Source of the DNA: Gammaproteobacteria bacterium
Lineage (GTDB): Bacteria > Pseudomonadota > Gammaproteobacteria > GCA-001735895
Direction: 5' to 3'
Length of the DNA: 6,872 bases
Assembly: GCA_024763185.1 (NCBI GenBank)
Contig: JANTFY010000124.1
Location: forward strand, 1 to 6,872
Of the stretch, positions 1 to 5,361 are shown one piece after another (position 1 is the stretch's first letter; every line of letters starts with the position of its first letter). The position numbers and the translations under genes are program-made. The notes below the pieces were generated by a model. That model saw only the letters and a list, made by a program, of their open reading frames with translations, was not told the DNA's origin and did no database searches.

Positions 1-1195
1 CTTTAACCTTGGCGATCTTGCCATCTTTAAAGTCATACACCATGGCTACAGAAATCGCTTCATGATGCGTCAGGAAGCTGTAGCAGGTGTTAACGTAAGT
101 AGGATGACCTACTTTATTACCGTTTAACAAGGCAACCACTGCCAGTGCACAGACCTTGGCCTGTGAATTTGCCGCATAACCTGATTTAGGCATCGGTGAA
201 GATACTGAAGCATCACCCACGATGTGGATGTTCTTGTGCACGGTTGACTCAAAGGTCTGACCGTTAATAGGACACCAGCCCTTATCGTTGGTGAGGCCTG
301 AAGATGCAGCAACTTTGCCTGCTTTTTGTGCAGGAATAATGTTCACGACATCACCCTTAACCTTGTTGCCAGAAGCAGTGGTTACGGTTTTTGTCTTCGC
401 ATCATAGGCCACTACACCGTCTTTGGCGTGATAGGAGACCATGCCGTCAGCAGTAGGATTATTGGCGTCAAAGCCATGGAATCGAGCCCAGGCTTCCTGG
501 AACCAGGGCTTTTTCGAGAAGCCGCCTTTAGGATCGAAAGCAATGATCTTGGCCGTTGGGTTGTGCTTCTTGAAATAGTTGGCCATCTGCGTAATACGCT
601 CACCGGGCCCAGGAGGACAACGGAAAGGATTGGGTGGAGGTGCAATGATGAATGTGCCACCTTTTTTCATTGAATGCAGCTGCTTCATCAAAGTAGTAGT
701 TTGTGAACCGGCTTTCCAGGCATGTGGAGTAGACTCGGCCACAGAAGCATCATAGCCATCGATGGTATCCCATTTGAAGTCTACACCGGGTGATACAACG
801 CAACGGTCGTACTTGAAAGATTTTCCGCCTTTGATATTTACAACCTGGTTCTTGGCATCGATCTTGTCAACCCAGCCATGAACGACATTGATGCCATGCT
901 TTTTCAGTCCAGCATAGGTCATTTTAAGTTCATCAAGCTTACGTACACCGCTTAATACCTCGTTGCTGAAAAAGCAGGTGTAGTAATCCTTGTTAGCTTC
1001 AATCAGGGTAACGTCAATGGAAGAATCGGCCATTTTGATGTATTTGGCAGCTGTTGCACCGCCCACGCCGCCGCCGACTACGACGACTTTCTTGGTGGCG
1101 CCACCAATGGCAAAGGGAGTGAAACCAGCGGCAAAAGAAGTTGCACCAATCGCTGCACCAGTTTTAATAAAATCACGTCTTGAAAATTTACTCAT
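1..1195 (-). CDS. fccB: Flavocytochrome c sulfide dehydrogenase, flavoprotein subunit (3' end beyond window)
   Basis: This is the FAD subunit of sulfide dehydrogenase. It oxidises sulfide in the periplasm and passes electrons to the dihaem subunit FccA. The frame is open for 398 codons from ATG at 1195 to the left edge; by comparison with the Allochromatium vinosum protein about 35 C-terminal residues are missing. A CAGGAGA ribosome site lies just upstream, around 1203..1209. The N-terminus carries a twin-arginine signal (SRRDFIK at residues 5-11), as expected for a protein exported folded with its cofactor. An FAD-binding GGGVGG follows at about 41-46. Cys74 in DYYTC matches the cysteine that binds FAD covalently in A. 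vinosum (Cys42 of the mature protein). Cys193 (FRCPPGP) and Cys371 (NTCYS) match its redox-active disulfide, with nearly the same spacing. GWCPIN and GDASVSSPMPKSGYAANSQ are further family signatures. The gene lies 15 bases after fccA. A sulfide:quinone reductase is unlikely because of the Tat signal, the Cys74 site and the fccA partner. Confidence 0.95.
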   Translation of the reverse strand, partial: MSKFSRRDFIKTGAAIGATSFAAGFTPFAIGGATKKVVVVGGGVGGATAAKYIKMADSSIDVTLIEANKDYYTCFFSNEVLSGVRKLDELKMTYAGLKKHGINVVHGWVDKIDAKNQVVNIKGGKSFKYDRCVVSPGVDFKWDTIDGYDASVAESTPHAWKAGSQTTTLMKQLHSMKKGGTFIIAPPPNPFRCPPGPGERITQMANYFKKHNPTAKIIAFDPKGGFSKKPWFQEAWARFHGFDANNPTADGMVSYHAKDGVVAYDAKTKTVTTASGNKVKGDVVNIIPAQKAGKVAASSGLTNDKGWCPINGQTFESTVHKNIHIVGDASVSSPMPKSGYAANSQAKVCALAVVALLNGNKVGHPTYVNTCYSFLTHHEAISVAMVYDFKDGKIAKVK

Positions 1196-1210
1196 TATCT
1201 CGGTCTCCTG

Positions 1211-1801
1211 TTATTTCTGGCTGGCGTAGTAATCTGTCAGTGCAGGGATCATGTCGTCGCCATACTTTTTATGTGCTTTTTTGACTTGTTTTATCATTTT
1301 CTTGCCAAAATCGCGACTACCATCGAGAGCATCTTCAAGAGAGTACTTTACATAGGTTGACCATTGTCCACCTAACTGGCCTGCATCATCTTCGGCGCTG
1401 GTGCCTGCATCTTCATGACACTTTTTGCAGGATTTTTTATGAATCTTTCCACCTTTTTTAGCATTACCGCCGACTTCCTGGTCAGCCATGTGCATTTTCT
1501 GCTTTGAGAAAAATTCACCCATCTTGGTGAAATCTTCATCATCATAACCTTTGGCAATACGTACCATAATAGTGGAGTTGCGTTCACCGGCCTTGAAGGC
1601 CTTCATGGCATCTTCGATGTAGGCTTGGGACATGCCGGCAAGACTTGGAGTGGCTGGGCCAGTACTGGCACCATTGTAACCGTGACAACCGGCACAAGTG
1701 AAAGACAGGGCTTCTGCACTTGCACCACCCGCCATGCCTGAACTTGAAAAAGCAAGACTAGAGACGAACAGGGCAGCACCTAGGGTCTTAATGTTCTTCA
1801 T
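1211..1801 (-). CDS. fccA: Flavocytochrome c sulfide dehydrogenase, dihaem cytochrome subunit
   Basis: This is the cytochrome subunit that takes electrons from the FccB flavin and hands them to soluble carriers in the periplasm. The protein has 196 residues. A Sec signal peptide ends near residue 24 (GMA) or 29 (ASA). Two haem c sites follow, CAGCH at 36-40 and CKKCH at 125-129, one in each c4-like half. Met79 (in STIMVRIAKGY) and Met169 are likely distal haem ligands by pattern. The motif EDDAGQLGGQW after the second haem fits FccA. The mature protein is rich in lysine, unlike the acidic cytochrome at 4591..5265. The start is supported by an almost ideal ribosome site: AAGGAGG, complementary to 1806..1812, four bases before the ATG. 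It is the first gene of a minus-strand operon, and fccB follows after 15 bases. The precursor length suits the two-haem form of FccA rather than a single-haem form. Confidence 0.93.
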   Translation of the reverse strand: MKNIKTLGAALFVSSLAFSSSGMAGGASAEALSFTCAGCHGYNGASTGPATPSLAGMSQAYIEDAMKAFKAGERNSTIMVRIAKGYDDEDFTKMGEFFSKQKMHMADQEVGGNAKKGGKIHKKSCKKCHEDAGTSAEDDAGQLGGQWSTYVKYSLEDALDGSRDFGKKMIKQVKKAHKKYGDDMIPALTDYYASQK

Positions 1802-1893
1802 ATAACCTCCTTAAAATAGGTATGAAGTTATTGTTAATAGTTAGGGTTTAAGTAGAAGATTAAGGTTTATTCTTATTCAACTTAAGCTTCGAA

Positions 1894-1921
1894 ATAATAA
1901 CAGATCACTCGATTTTGACAA
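1894..1921 (-). promoter_or_regulatory. Candidate sigma70 promoter for fccAB
   Basis: Read on the minus strand, TTGTCA (1921..1916, 5 of 6 to TTGACA) and TATTAT (1899..1894, 5 of 6 to TATAAT) are 16 bases apart. Transcription would start near 1887, giving a leader of about 85 bases before the fccA start at 1801. The surroundings are very AT-rich, so a chance match to the -10 element is possible; the -35 match and the spacing are the stronger support. Confidence 0.42.
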
Positions 1922-2131
1922 GGTTATATAAAGATATTGAGCTTAACTAAAAACTAACATTTTTATAAAAGTCCTGATGGAGGCTGATAACTTATAAATT
2001 AAAAAATAAGTAACTGTTTAAAAAGGGAATATCCACGCAAATTGTAAAATATGTATACCTAATTATTAGAATATGCTGATATATTGGTTAATAATTGCAA
2101 AATAAATAAAGATATAGCGGTTGAACTAAAA

Positions 2132-2150
2132 AGATTAATTAAGTTAATCT
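2132..2150. repeat. Perfect 7-bp inverted repeat, possible operator
   Basis: AGATTAA (2132..2138) and TTAATCT (2144..2150) are exact reverse complements separated by TTAAG. The 19-base dyad ends seven bases before the FNR-like box. A site of this size suits a dimeric regulator, but I do not recognise the sequence. There is no T-run after it and its arms are AT-rich, so a terminator is unlikely. In such AT-rich DNA a dyad of this size could also arise by chance. Confidence 0.4.
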
Positions 2151-2157
2151 ACGTTTG

Positions 2158-2171
2158 TTGAGATAGATCAA
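2158..2171 (+). promoter_or_regulatory. FNR/Anr-type box upstream of the ba3 oxidase operon
   Basis: TTGAG-ATAG-ATCAA matches 9 of 10 defined positions of the FNR/Anr consensus TTGAT-N4-ATCAA. Its centre at 2164.5 is about 103 bases before the first oxidase gene. Proteins of this family sense low oxygen through an iron-sulfur cluster and often control terminal oxidases. A class II promoter would start near 2206, but I see no convincing -10 element at the matching place (2194..2199). The left half also reads as a -35 (TTGAGA, 2158..2163), with a poor -10 (TAAAAA, 2180..2185) 16 bases on; in that layout the site would repress. So the site is well matched but the direction of control is open. 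Confidence 0.55.
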
Positions 2172-2267
2172 GAAAACTGTAAAAATTTCACGCAACCAGA
2201 AATTATCAATTTGGTTAGAAATTACAAGATTTTCTGGCAAATAATAACTTAAACAGAGGTATATCTA

Positions 2268-2420
2268 ATGGGTGAACTCAATCCTGATGAAGAAAAGAAG
2301 ATCCTGGAGTCCGCTCCTAAGGGTACTATGACACTTTTAATAATATTCGGAATAGCCATGCTGCTTGGATGGATGTACATGTATTTCGGTATGTTTTTAA
2401 CTCATGGACCCGTGAATTAA
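2268..2420 (+). CDS. cbaD: ba3-type cytochrome c oxidase small subunit IIa
   Basis: This 50-residue protein has an acidic and lysine-rich N-terminus of about 18 residues, then APKGTMTLL leading into one transmembrane helix (about 21-44) that contains LGWMYMYFGMF. Subunit IIa of the Thermus thermophilus ba3 oxidase is also a single helix that begins with a PKG motif and ends soon after the membrane. There it takes the place of the first helix of subunit II in A-family oxidases. The start ATG has GAGG eight bases upstream (2256..2259). The stop overlaps the ribosome site of the next gene (TAAGGAG, 2418..2424), which points to translational coupling. Position directly before subunits II and I is the strongest evidence, since the sequence is too short for a firm homology call by eye. 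The N-terminus is longer than the 34-residue Thermus protein. Confidence 0.82.
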   Translation: MGELNPDEEKKILESAPKGTMTLLIIFGIAMLLGWMYMYFGMFLTHGPVN

Positions 2421-2429
2421 GGAGTTATC

Positions 2430-2918
2430 ATGCATATTGATCAAACAGAAAAAAAATGGATATGGGTGACCATCTTCATGACTGTCATCATGGTGGGCGT
2501 GTTAACGGCTTATGCCGTCGGCAGTAACATTCATCCTCCCAGTGGTTTCGAGCCGATCGATTCCACTCGCCTGCATTTAAGCGAGGAATTTGCCGAGGAT
2601 AACCTGGGTTATAAGGATAACGGCGATGGCACTGGCACCTTAACCATGGTGGGTGCGCGTTATGGTTTTTATCCTTCGACAGTTGAAGTACCCGTCGATA
2701 CTCCCATTAAAATAAGGGTTGCAAGTGCTGATGTTTTGCATGGTCTGCATGTGCCTTTCACCAACTACACCACGATGGTGGTGCCTGGGTATGTTGCTGA
2801 AGTAAACACCACTTTCCAGAAAACCGGTGATTACACTGTAATGTGCAATGAATATTGCGGTTTAGGGCATGATCATATGTGGTCTCGTCTAAAAGTCGTT
2901 GAAAAGACTGGATCATAA
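2430..2918 (+). CDS. cbaB: ba3-type cytochrome c oxidase subunit II (CuA)
   Basis: This subunit holds the binuclear CuA centre, which takes electrons from cytochrome c on the periplasmic face. The protein has 162 residues, close to the Thermus ba3 subunit II (168). It has one N-terminal helix (about 10-30), unlike the two of A-family subunit II, then a cupredoxin domain. The CuA ligands are all present: His104 (DVLHG), Cys139, Cys143, His147 and Met150 in CNEYCGLGHDHM. The 35-residue gap between His104 and Cys139 equals that in Thermus (114 to 149). Glu7, in TEKKW, aligns with Thermus Glu15, the entrance of the K proton channel. There is no haem c motif, so it is not a caa3-type fusion. The ribosome site AAGGAG (2419..2424) overlaps the stop of the upstream gene; subunit I follows after 11 bases. 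Confidence 0.93.
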   Translation: MHIDQTEKKWIWVTIFMTVIMVGVLTAYAVGSNIHPPSGFEPIDSTRLHLSEEFAEDNLGYKDNGDGTGTLTMVGARYGFYPSTVEVPVDTPIKIRVASADVLHGLHVPFTNYTTMVVPGYVAEVNTTFQKTGDYTVMCNEYCGLGHDHMWSRLKVVEKTGS

Positions 2919-2929
2919 GGGGGTAAATT

Positions 2930-4588
2930 ATGGCTACAACAACAGCTTCTATGCAAGAAAACCTGTCTTCCGCTCGAGGGCAGAATTCAGTCAATATCGG
3001 GTTAGCCAACTTCTGGGTCGCCCTGGTTTTTATGACCGTTGCGGTCATTCTGGGTGTCTACCAGGTGGCAGAACGTAGTGGTTTCTTTCCCGCATTAGAA
3101 TCCCCGACGCTGTACTTTGCTTCGGTATCCACCCACGGTGTACTGATGGGTTTTGTGCTAACAACCTTTTTCATCATGGGTTTTGGTTACTATGCGGCGA
3201 CGACCAGTTTAAAGATGCCCATACCGGGTAAAGGTTTTGCCTGGTTCGGATTCTGGCTGGCGCTTATCGGTACCCTGATTGCAGCAGTACCTTTGTTGAC
3301 GGGTAATGCTTCCGTGCTTTACACCATGTATCCACCACTGGCAGCACATCCGGCCTTTTATATCGGTGCCACAATGCTGGTAGTCGGTTCCTGGTTCTGG
3401 TGTATTGAAATGATCTGGATGATGGCCAAGTGGAAAAAAGCCCACCCGGGTGAAGCGGTCCCGCTGGTCCATTTTGGTAATACGGCGAATGCAATCATGT
3501 GGTTGTGGACCACGATCGGTGTAGGTTCCGAGGCTCTGTTTCAGTTGATACCCTGGTCTCTGGGAATACTGGAAACCATCGATGTTGGCCTGGCTCGAAC
3601 CCTGTTTTCCTGGACCTTGCATGCGATTGTTTATTTCTGGTTGTTCCCGGCCTACATCACGCTTTACACCATTATGCCGAAGGTGATTGGTGGCAAGTTG
3701 TTCAGTGATGAAATGGGCCGAATCGCTTTCATCATGCTGCTGGTGTTTTCCGTGCCAATCGGGTTTCACCATCTGTACATGGACCCTTTCCAGGAAGCCG
3801 GTTGGAAATTCGTTCATATGTTCGGAACCTTCATGGTAGCCCTGCCAACCCTGTTTACCGGTTTTACCGTAATCGCCAGCATGGAAATTGCAGGACGCTT
3901 ACGTGGTGGTAAAGGCCTGTTTGGCTGGATTGGTGCCTTACCCTGGAAAGAGCCGGTCATGTCTGCGGCTGGTTTGTCGATGTTGTTGCTGACCTTTGGT
4001 GGTTTTGGTGGCATGATCAATGCGAGTTATTCTCTAAATACCATGGTGCATAACACCCAGTGGGTGACCGGTCATTTCCATCTGATTTTTGGTGGCACGA
4101 CCGTTATTATGTATTTTGCTGCGGCCTATCACATGCTGCCCAGAATGATCGGGCGCAAGTTGCATTCCGCTTCTATGGCAGTGACCCAGCTCTGGTTGTG
4201 GTTTATTGGTATGCTCGTGTTGACACTGCCCTGGCATGCTATCGGACTGCTTGGACAACCCCGTCGTATCTCCTCAGCACCTTACGATGATCCCCTGGTT
4301 GAACAGTGGAATATACATGAAGCCTCTATGATCGTGGGGGGTGTTATCCTGTTTATCTCATCCTGCATGTTGCTGTGGAATCTTTACAAGACACACAGTG
4401 CTTCACCAGAAGAACAGGCCATGGAGTATGCAGAACCGATCCATCCTGCACCCAGGGTTCCTCATCTGCTAAACAGCTTTGCATTCTGGAACGTGGTGAT
4501 TGCCATTTATCTCATTGCGAGCTATGGCTATCCAATAGCCCAGTTCTTCCTGAATCAAACCTTTGGCGCTACCACCTGGGGAGTATAA
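2930..4588 (+). CDS. cbaA: ba3-type (B-family) cytochrome c oxidase subunit I
   Basis: This is the catalytic subunit, an integral membrane protein of 552 residues with about 13 helices; it reduces oxygen to water and pumps protons. The metal ligands line up with Thermus ba3 at a near constant offset of two or three. His69 and His384 bind the low-spin haem, His382 the high-spin haem, and His231, His280 and His281 bind CuB. Tyr235 is the cross-linked tyrosine of the HxxxY motif. The K-channel residues Tyr242, Tyr246, Thr307 and Thr310 match Thermus Tyr244, Tyr248, Ser309 and Thr312, the B-family pattern with a single proton path. The haem types cannot be read from the sequence. Around the CuB histidine it has LHAIVY where Thermus, as I recall it, has GHPIVY. 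The ribosome site is the G-run just after the subunit II stop (2919..2923). No subunit III gene is present, as is usual for this family. Confidence 0.95.
   Translation: MATTTASMQENLSSARGQNSVNIGLANFWVALVFMTVAVILGVYQVAERSGFFPALESPTLYFASVSTHGVLMGFVLTTFFIMGFGYYAATTSLKMPIPGKGFAWFGFWLALIGTLIAAVPLLTGNASVLYTMYPPLAAHPAFYIGATMLVVGSWFWCIEMIWMMAKWKKAHPGEAVPLVHFGNTANAIMWLWTTIGVGSEALFQLIPWSLGILETIDVGLARTLFSWTLHAIVYFWLFPAYITLYTIMPKVIGGKLFSDEMGRIAFIMLLVFSVPIGFHHLYMDPFQEAGWKFVHMFGTFMVALPTLFTGFTVIASMEIAGRLRGGKGLFGWIGALPWKEPVMSAAGLSMLLLTFGGFGGMINASYSLNTMVHNTQWVTGHFHLIFGGTTVIMYFAAAYHMLPRMIGRKLHSASMAVTQLWLWFIGMLVLTLPWHAIGLLGQPRRISSAPYDDPLVEQWNIHEASMIVGGVILFISSCMLLWNLYKTHSASPEEQAMEYAEPIHPAPRVPHLLNSFAFWNVVIAIYLIASYGYPIAQFFLNQTFGATTWGV
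4578..4583 (+). promoter_or_regulatory. Ribosome binding site fixing the start of the dihaem cytochrome gene
   Basis: GGGGAG lies inside the last codons of subunit I, seven bases before ATG 4591. The frame is open further upstream, but only this ATG has both a ribosome site and a signal peptide after it. The arrangement suggests that the cytochrome is translated together with subunit I. Confidence 0.75.
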
Positions 4589-4590
4589 AC

Positions 4591-5265
4591 ATGAAAAATA
4601 CAATAATAATGTCAATCATGCTGTGCTTTTCGGGTATGGCTTTCGCTGAGCCTTCATCGCTAGTGGCTTATGACAAGGAAACCCGTGCGTTGATTCGTTC
4701 TGGCAGTGTGGAAAACGGCCAAAAACTGGCCTCTTCAGCCAAGTGTAAGAAATGTCATGGTATGAATGGACTTTCCGAAGACGAAGATGATCCAAACATT
4801 GCCGGTATGTCTGCAACCTATATTTTTAAACAGTTGAAAGACTATCAGGATGAAACCCGTTCAGAGAGGTCCATGAAAAAGGCTGTTCGTAAGCTGAGCG
4901 ATCAGGATCTCTCTGATCTATCAGCCTACTATGCCGCTCAGGAAATGCTGCCTGCGGCTCGCGCAACCGATGTGGTTCCCGTACTGGTGCATAAAGGTGA
5001 TTCGAAACGTATGGTGCGCGCCTGTAACTCCTGTCATGGCCAGAATGGCGAAGGCGGGGAATATGACATGCCTGCACTGAACGGACAGCGCAGCGGTTAC
5101 TTTATTACGGCCATGGAAGAGTTCAAGGAAGAGGATCGCACTAACGATATCTACTGGAGAATGCGGGATATTGCCAAGGAATTAACGGATGAAGAAATCG
5201 AAGAACTGGCCAGTTATTATTCTGCGGCTCCGCTCGAAGACGAAGAGGAGGATGGTGAGGAATAA
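4591..5265 (+). CDS. Exported dihaem c4-like cytochrome c, possible electron donor to the ba3 oxidase
   Basis: The protein has 224 residues with a Sec signal peptide cut after AFA (about residue 19), so it is periplasmic. Two c4-like halves each hold one haem c site: CKKCH at 52-56 and CNSCH at 145-149. Met95 and Met191 precede the LSDQDL and LTDEEI helices and are the likely distal ligands. The C-terminus is strongly acidic (LEDEEEDGEE). Each half fits the cytochrome c4/c553 group, and the first half resembles FccA (NIAGMSATYI against SLAGMSQAYI). It starts two bases after the subunit I stop and is the last gene before the terminator, so it is made with the oxidase. Delivering electrons to CuA is inferred from this position and from known c4 roles; it could instead be a fixed oxidase subunit. 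Choosing ATG 4591 avoids a 214-base overlap with subunit I. Confidence 0.9.
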   Translation: MKNTIIMSIMLCFSGMAFAEPSSLVAYDKETRALIRSGSVENGQKLASSAKCKKCHGMNGLSEDEDDPNIAGMSATYIFKQLKDYQDETRSERSMKKAVRKLSDQDLSDLSAYYAAQEMLPAARATDVVPVLVHKGDSKRMVRACNSCHGQNGEGGEYDMPALNGQRSGYFITAMEEFKEEDRTNDIYWRMRDIAKELTDEEIEELASYYSAAPLEDEEEDGEE

Positions 5266-5300
5266 ATACAATTATTCTAAATATTAATTCCTAAGGTTTA

Positions 5301-5328
5301 AGCCCTGAACTTGTTCAGGGCTTTTTTT
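5301..5328 (+). terminator. Intrinsic terminator of the ba3 oxidase operon
   Basis: AGCCCTGAA and TTCAGGGCT form a perfect nine-base-pair stem (5301..5309 and 5314..5322) with a CTTG loop, followed by a T-run to 5328. It lies 35 bases after the cytochrome stop and separates the four-gene operon from the ATPase gene. There is no matching A-run on its left, so it should work mainly on the plus strand. Confidence 0.92.
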
Positions 5329-5361
5329 ATACCGTGCCGTCGTAAAATGTCGTGGTAGACA

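Larger units (their letters stand above)
1802..2267. other. AT-rich divergent intergenic region between fccAB and the ba3 oxidase operon
   Basis: This 466-base gap separates two divergent operons. It is much richer in A and T than the flanking genes; for example, only 14 of the 60 bases at 2101..2160 are G or C. Stops are frequent in all frames I read, and no frame starts with a ribosome site. The end near fccA holds a candidate promoter (1894..1921) and the end near the oxidase holds an inverted repeat and an FNR-like box (2132..2171). The middle, roughly 1930..2125, shows nothing I can name; it has A/T runs of the kind that bend DNA. Its length suggests that the two operons have separate promoters. 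Confidence 0.8.

Noticed and set aside
326..673. Open frame of 115 codons on the plus strand inside fccB
   Set aside because: fccB is intact on the other strand with all cofactor residues; this frame has no ribosome site or known motif.
1..1195. Sulfide:quinone reductase as the identity of the flavoprotein
   Set aside because: A Tat signal, a covalent-FAD cysteine at 74, the Cys193/Cys371 pair and an adjacent dihaem cytochrome gene all fit FccB.
1915..1943. TTGACA on the plus strand as a -35 element for the oxidase operon
   Set aside because: No acceptable -10 lies 15 to 19 bases downstream, and it is about 350 bases from the first gene; the same bases read better as the -35 of fccAB on the minus strand.
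2042..2072. TTGTAA with TAGAAT as a plus-strand promoter
   Set aside because: The spacing is 19 bases and the -35 matches only 4 of 6; many such pairs are expected in AT-rich DNA, and it would leave the FNR-like box downstream of the start.
3209..3817. Long open frame antisense to subunit I (202 codons)
   Set aside because: It lies wholly within a gene with intact catalytic residues; its sequence has no recognisable domain and looks like the reverse frame of a membrane protein gene.
4375..4590. In-frame upstream extension of the dihaem cytochrome from an ATG at 4375
   Set aside because: It would overlap subunit I by over 200 bases, lacks a signal peptide at its start and has low-complexity shadow composition; ATG 4591 has a ribosome site and a good signal peptide.
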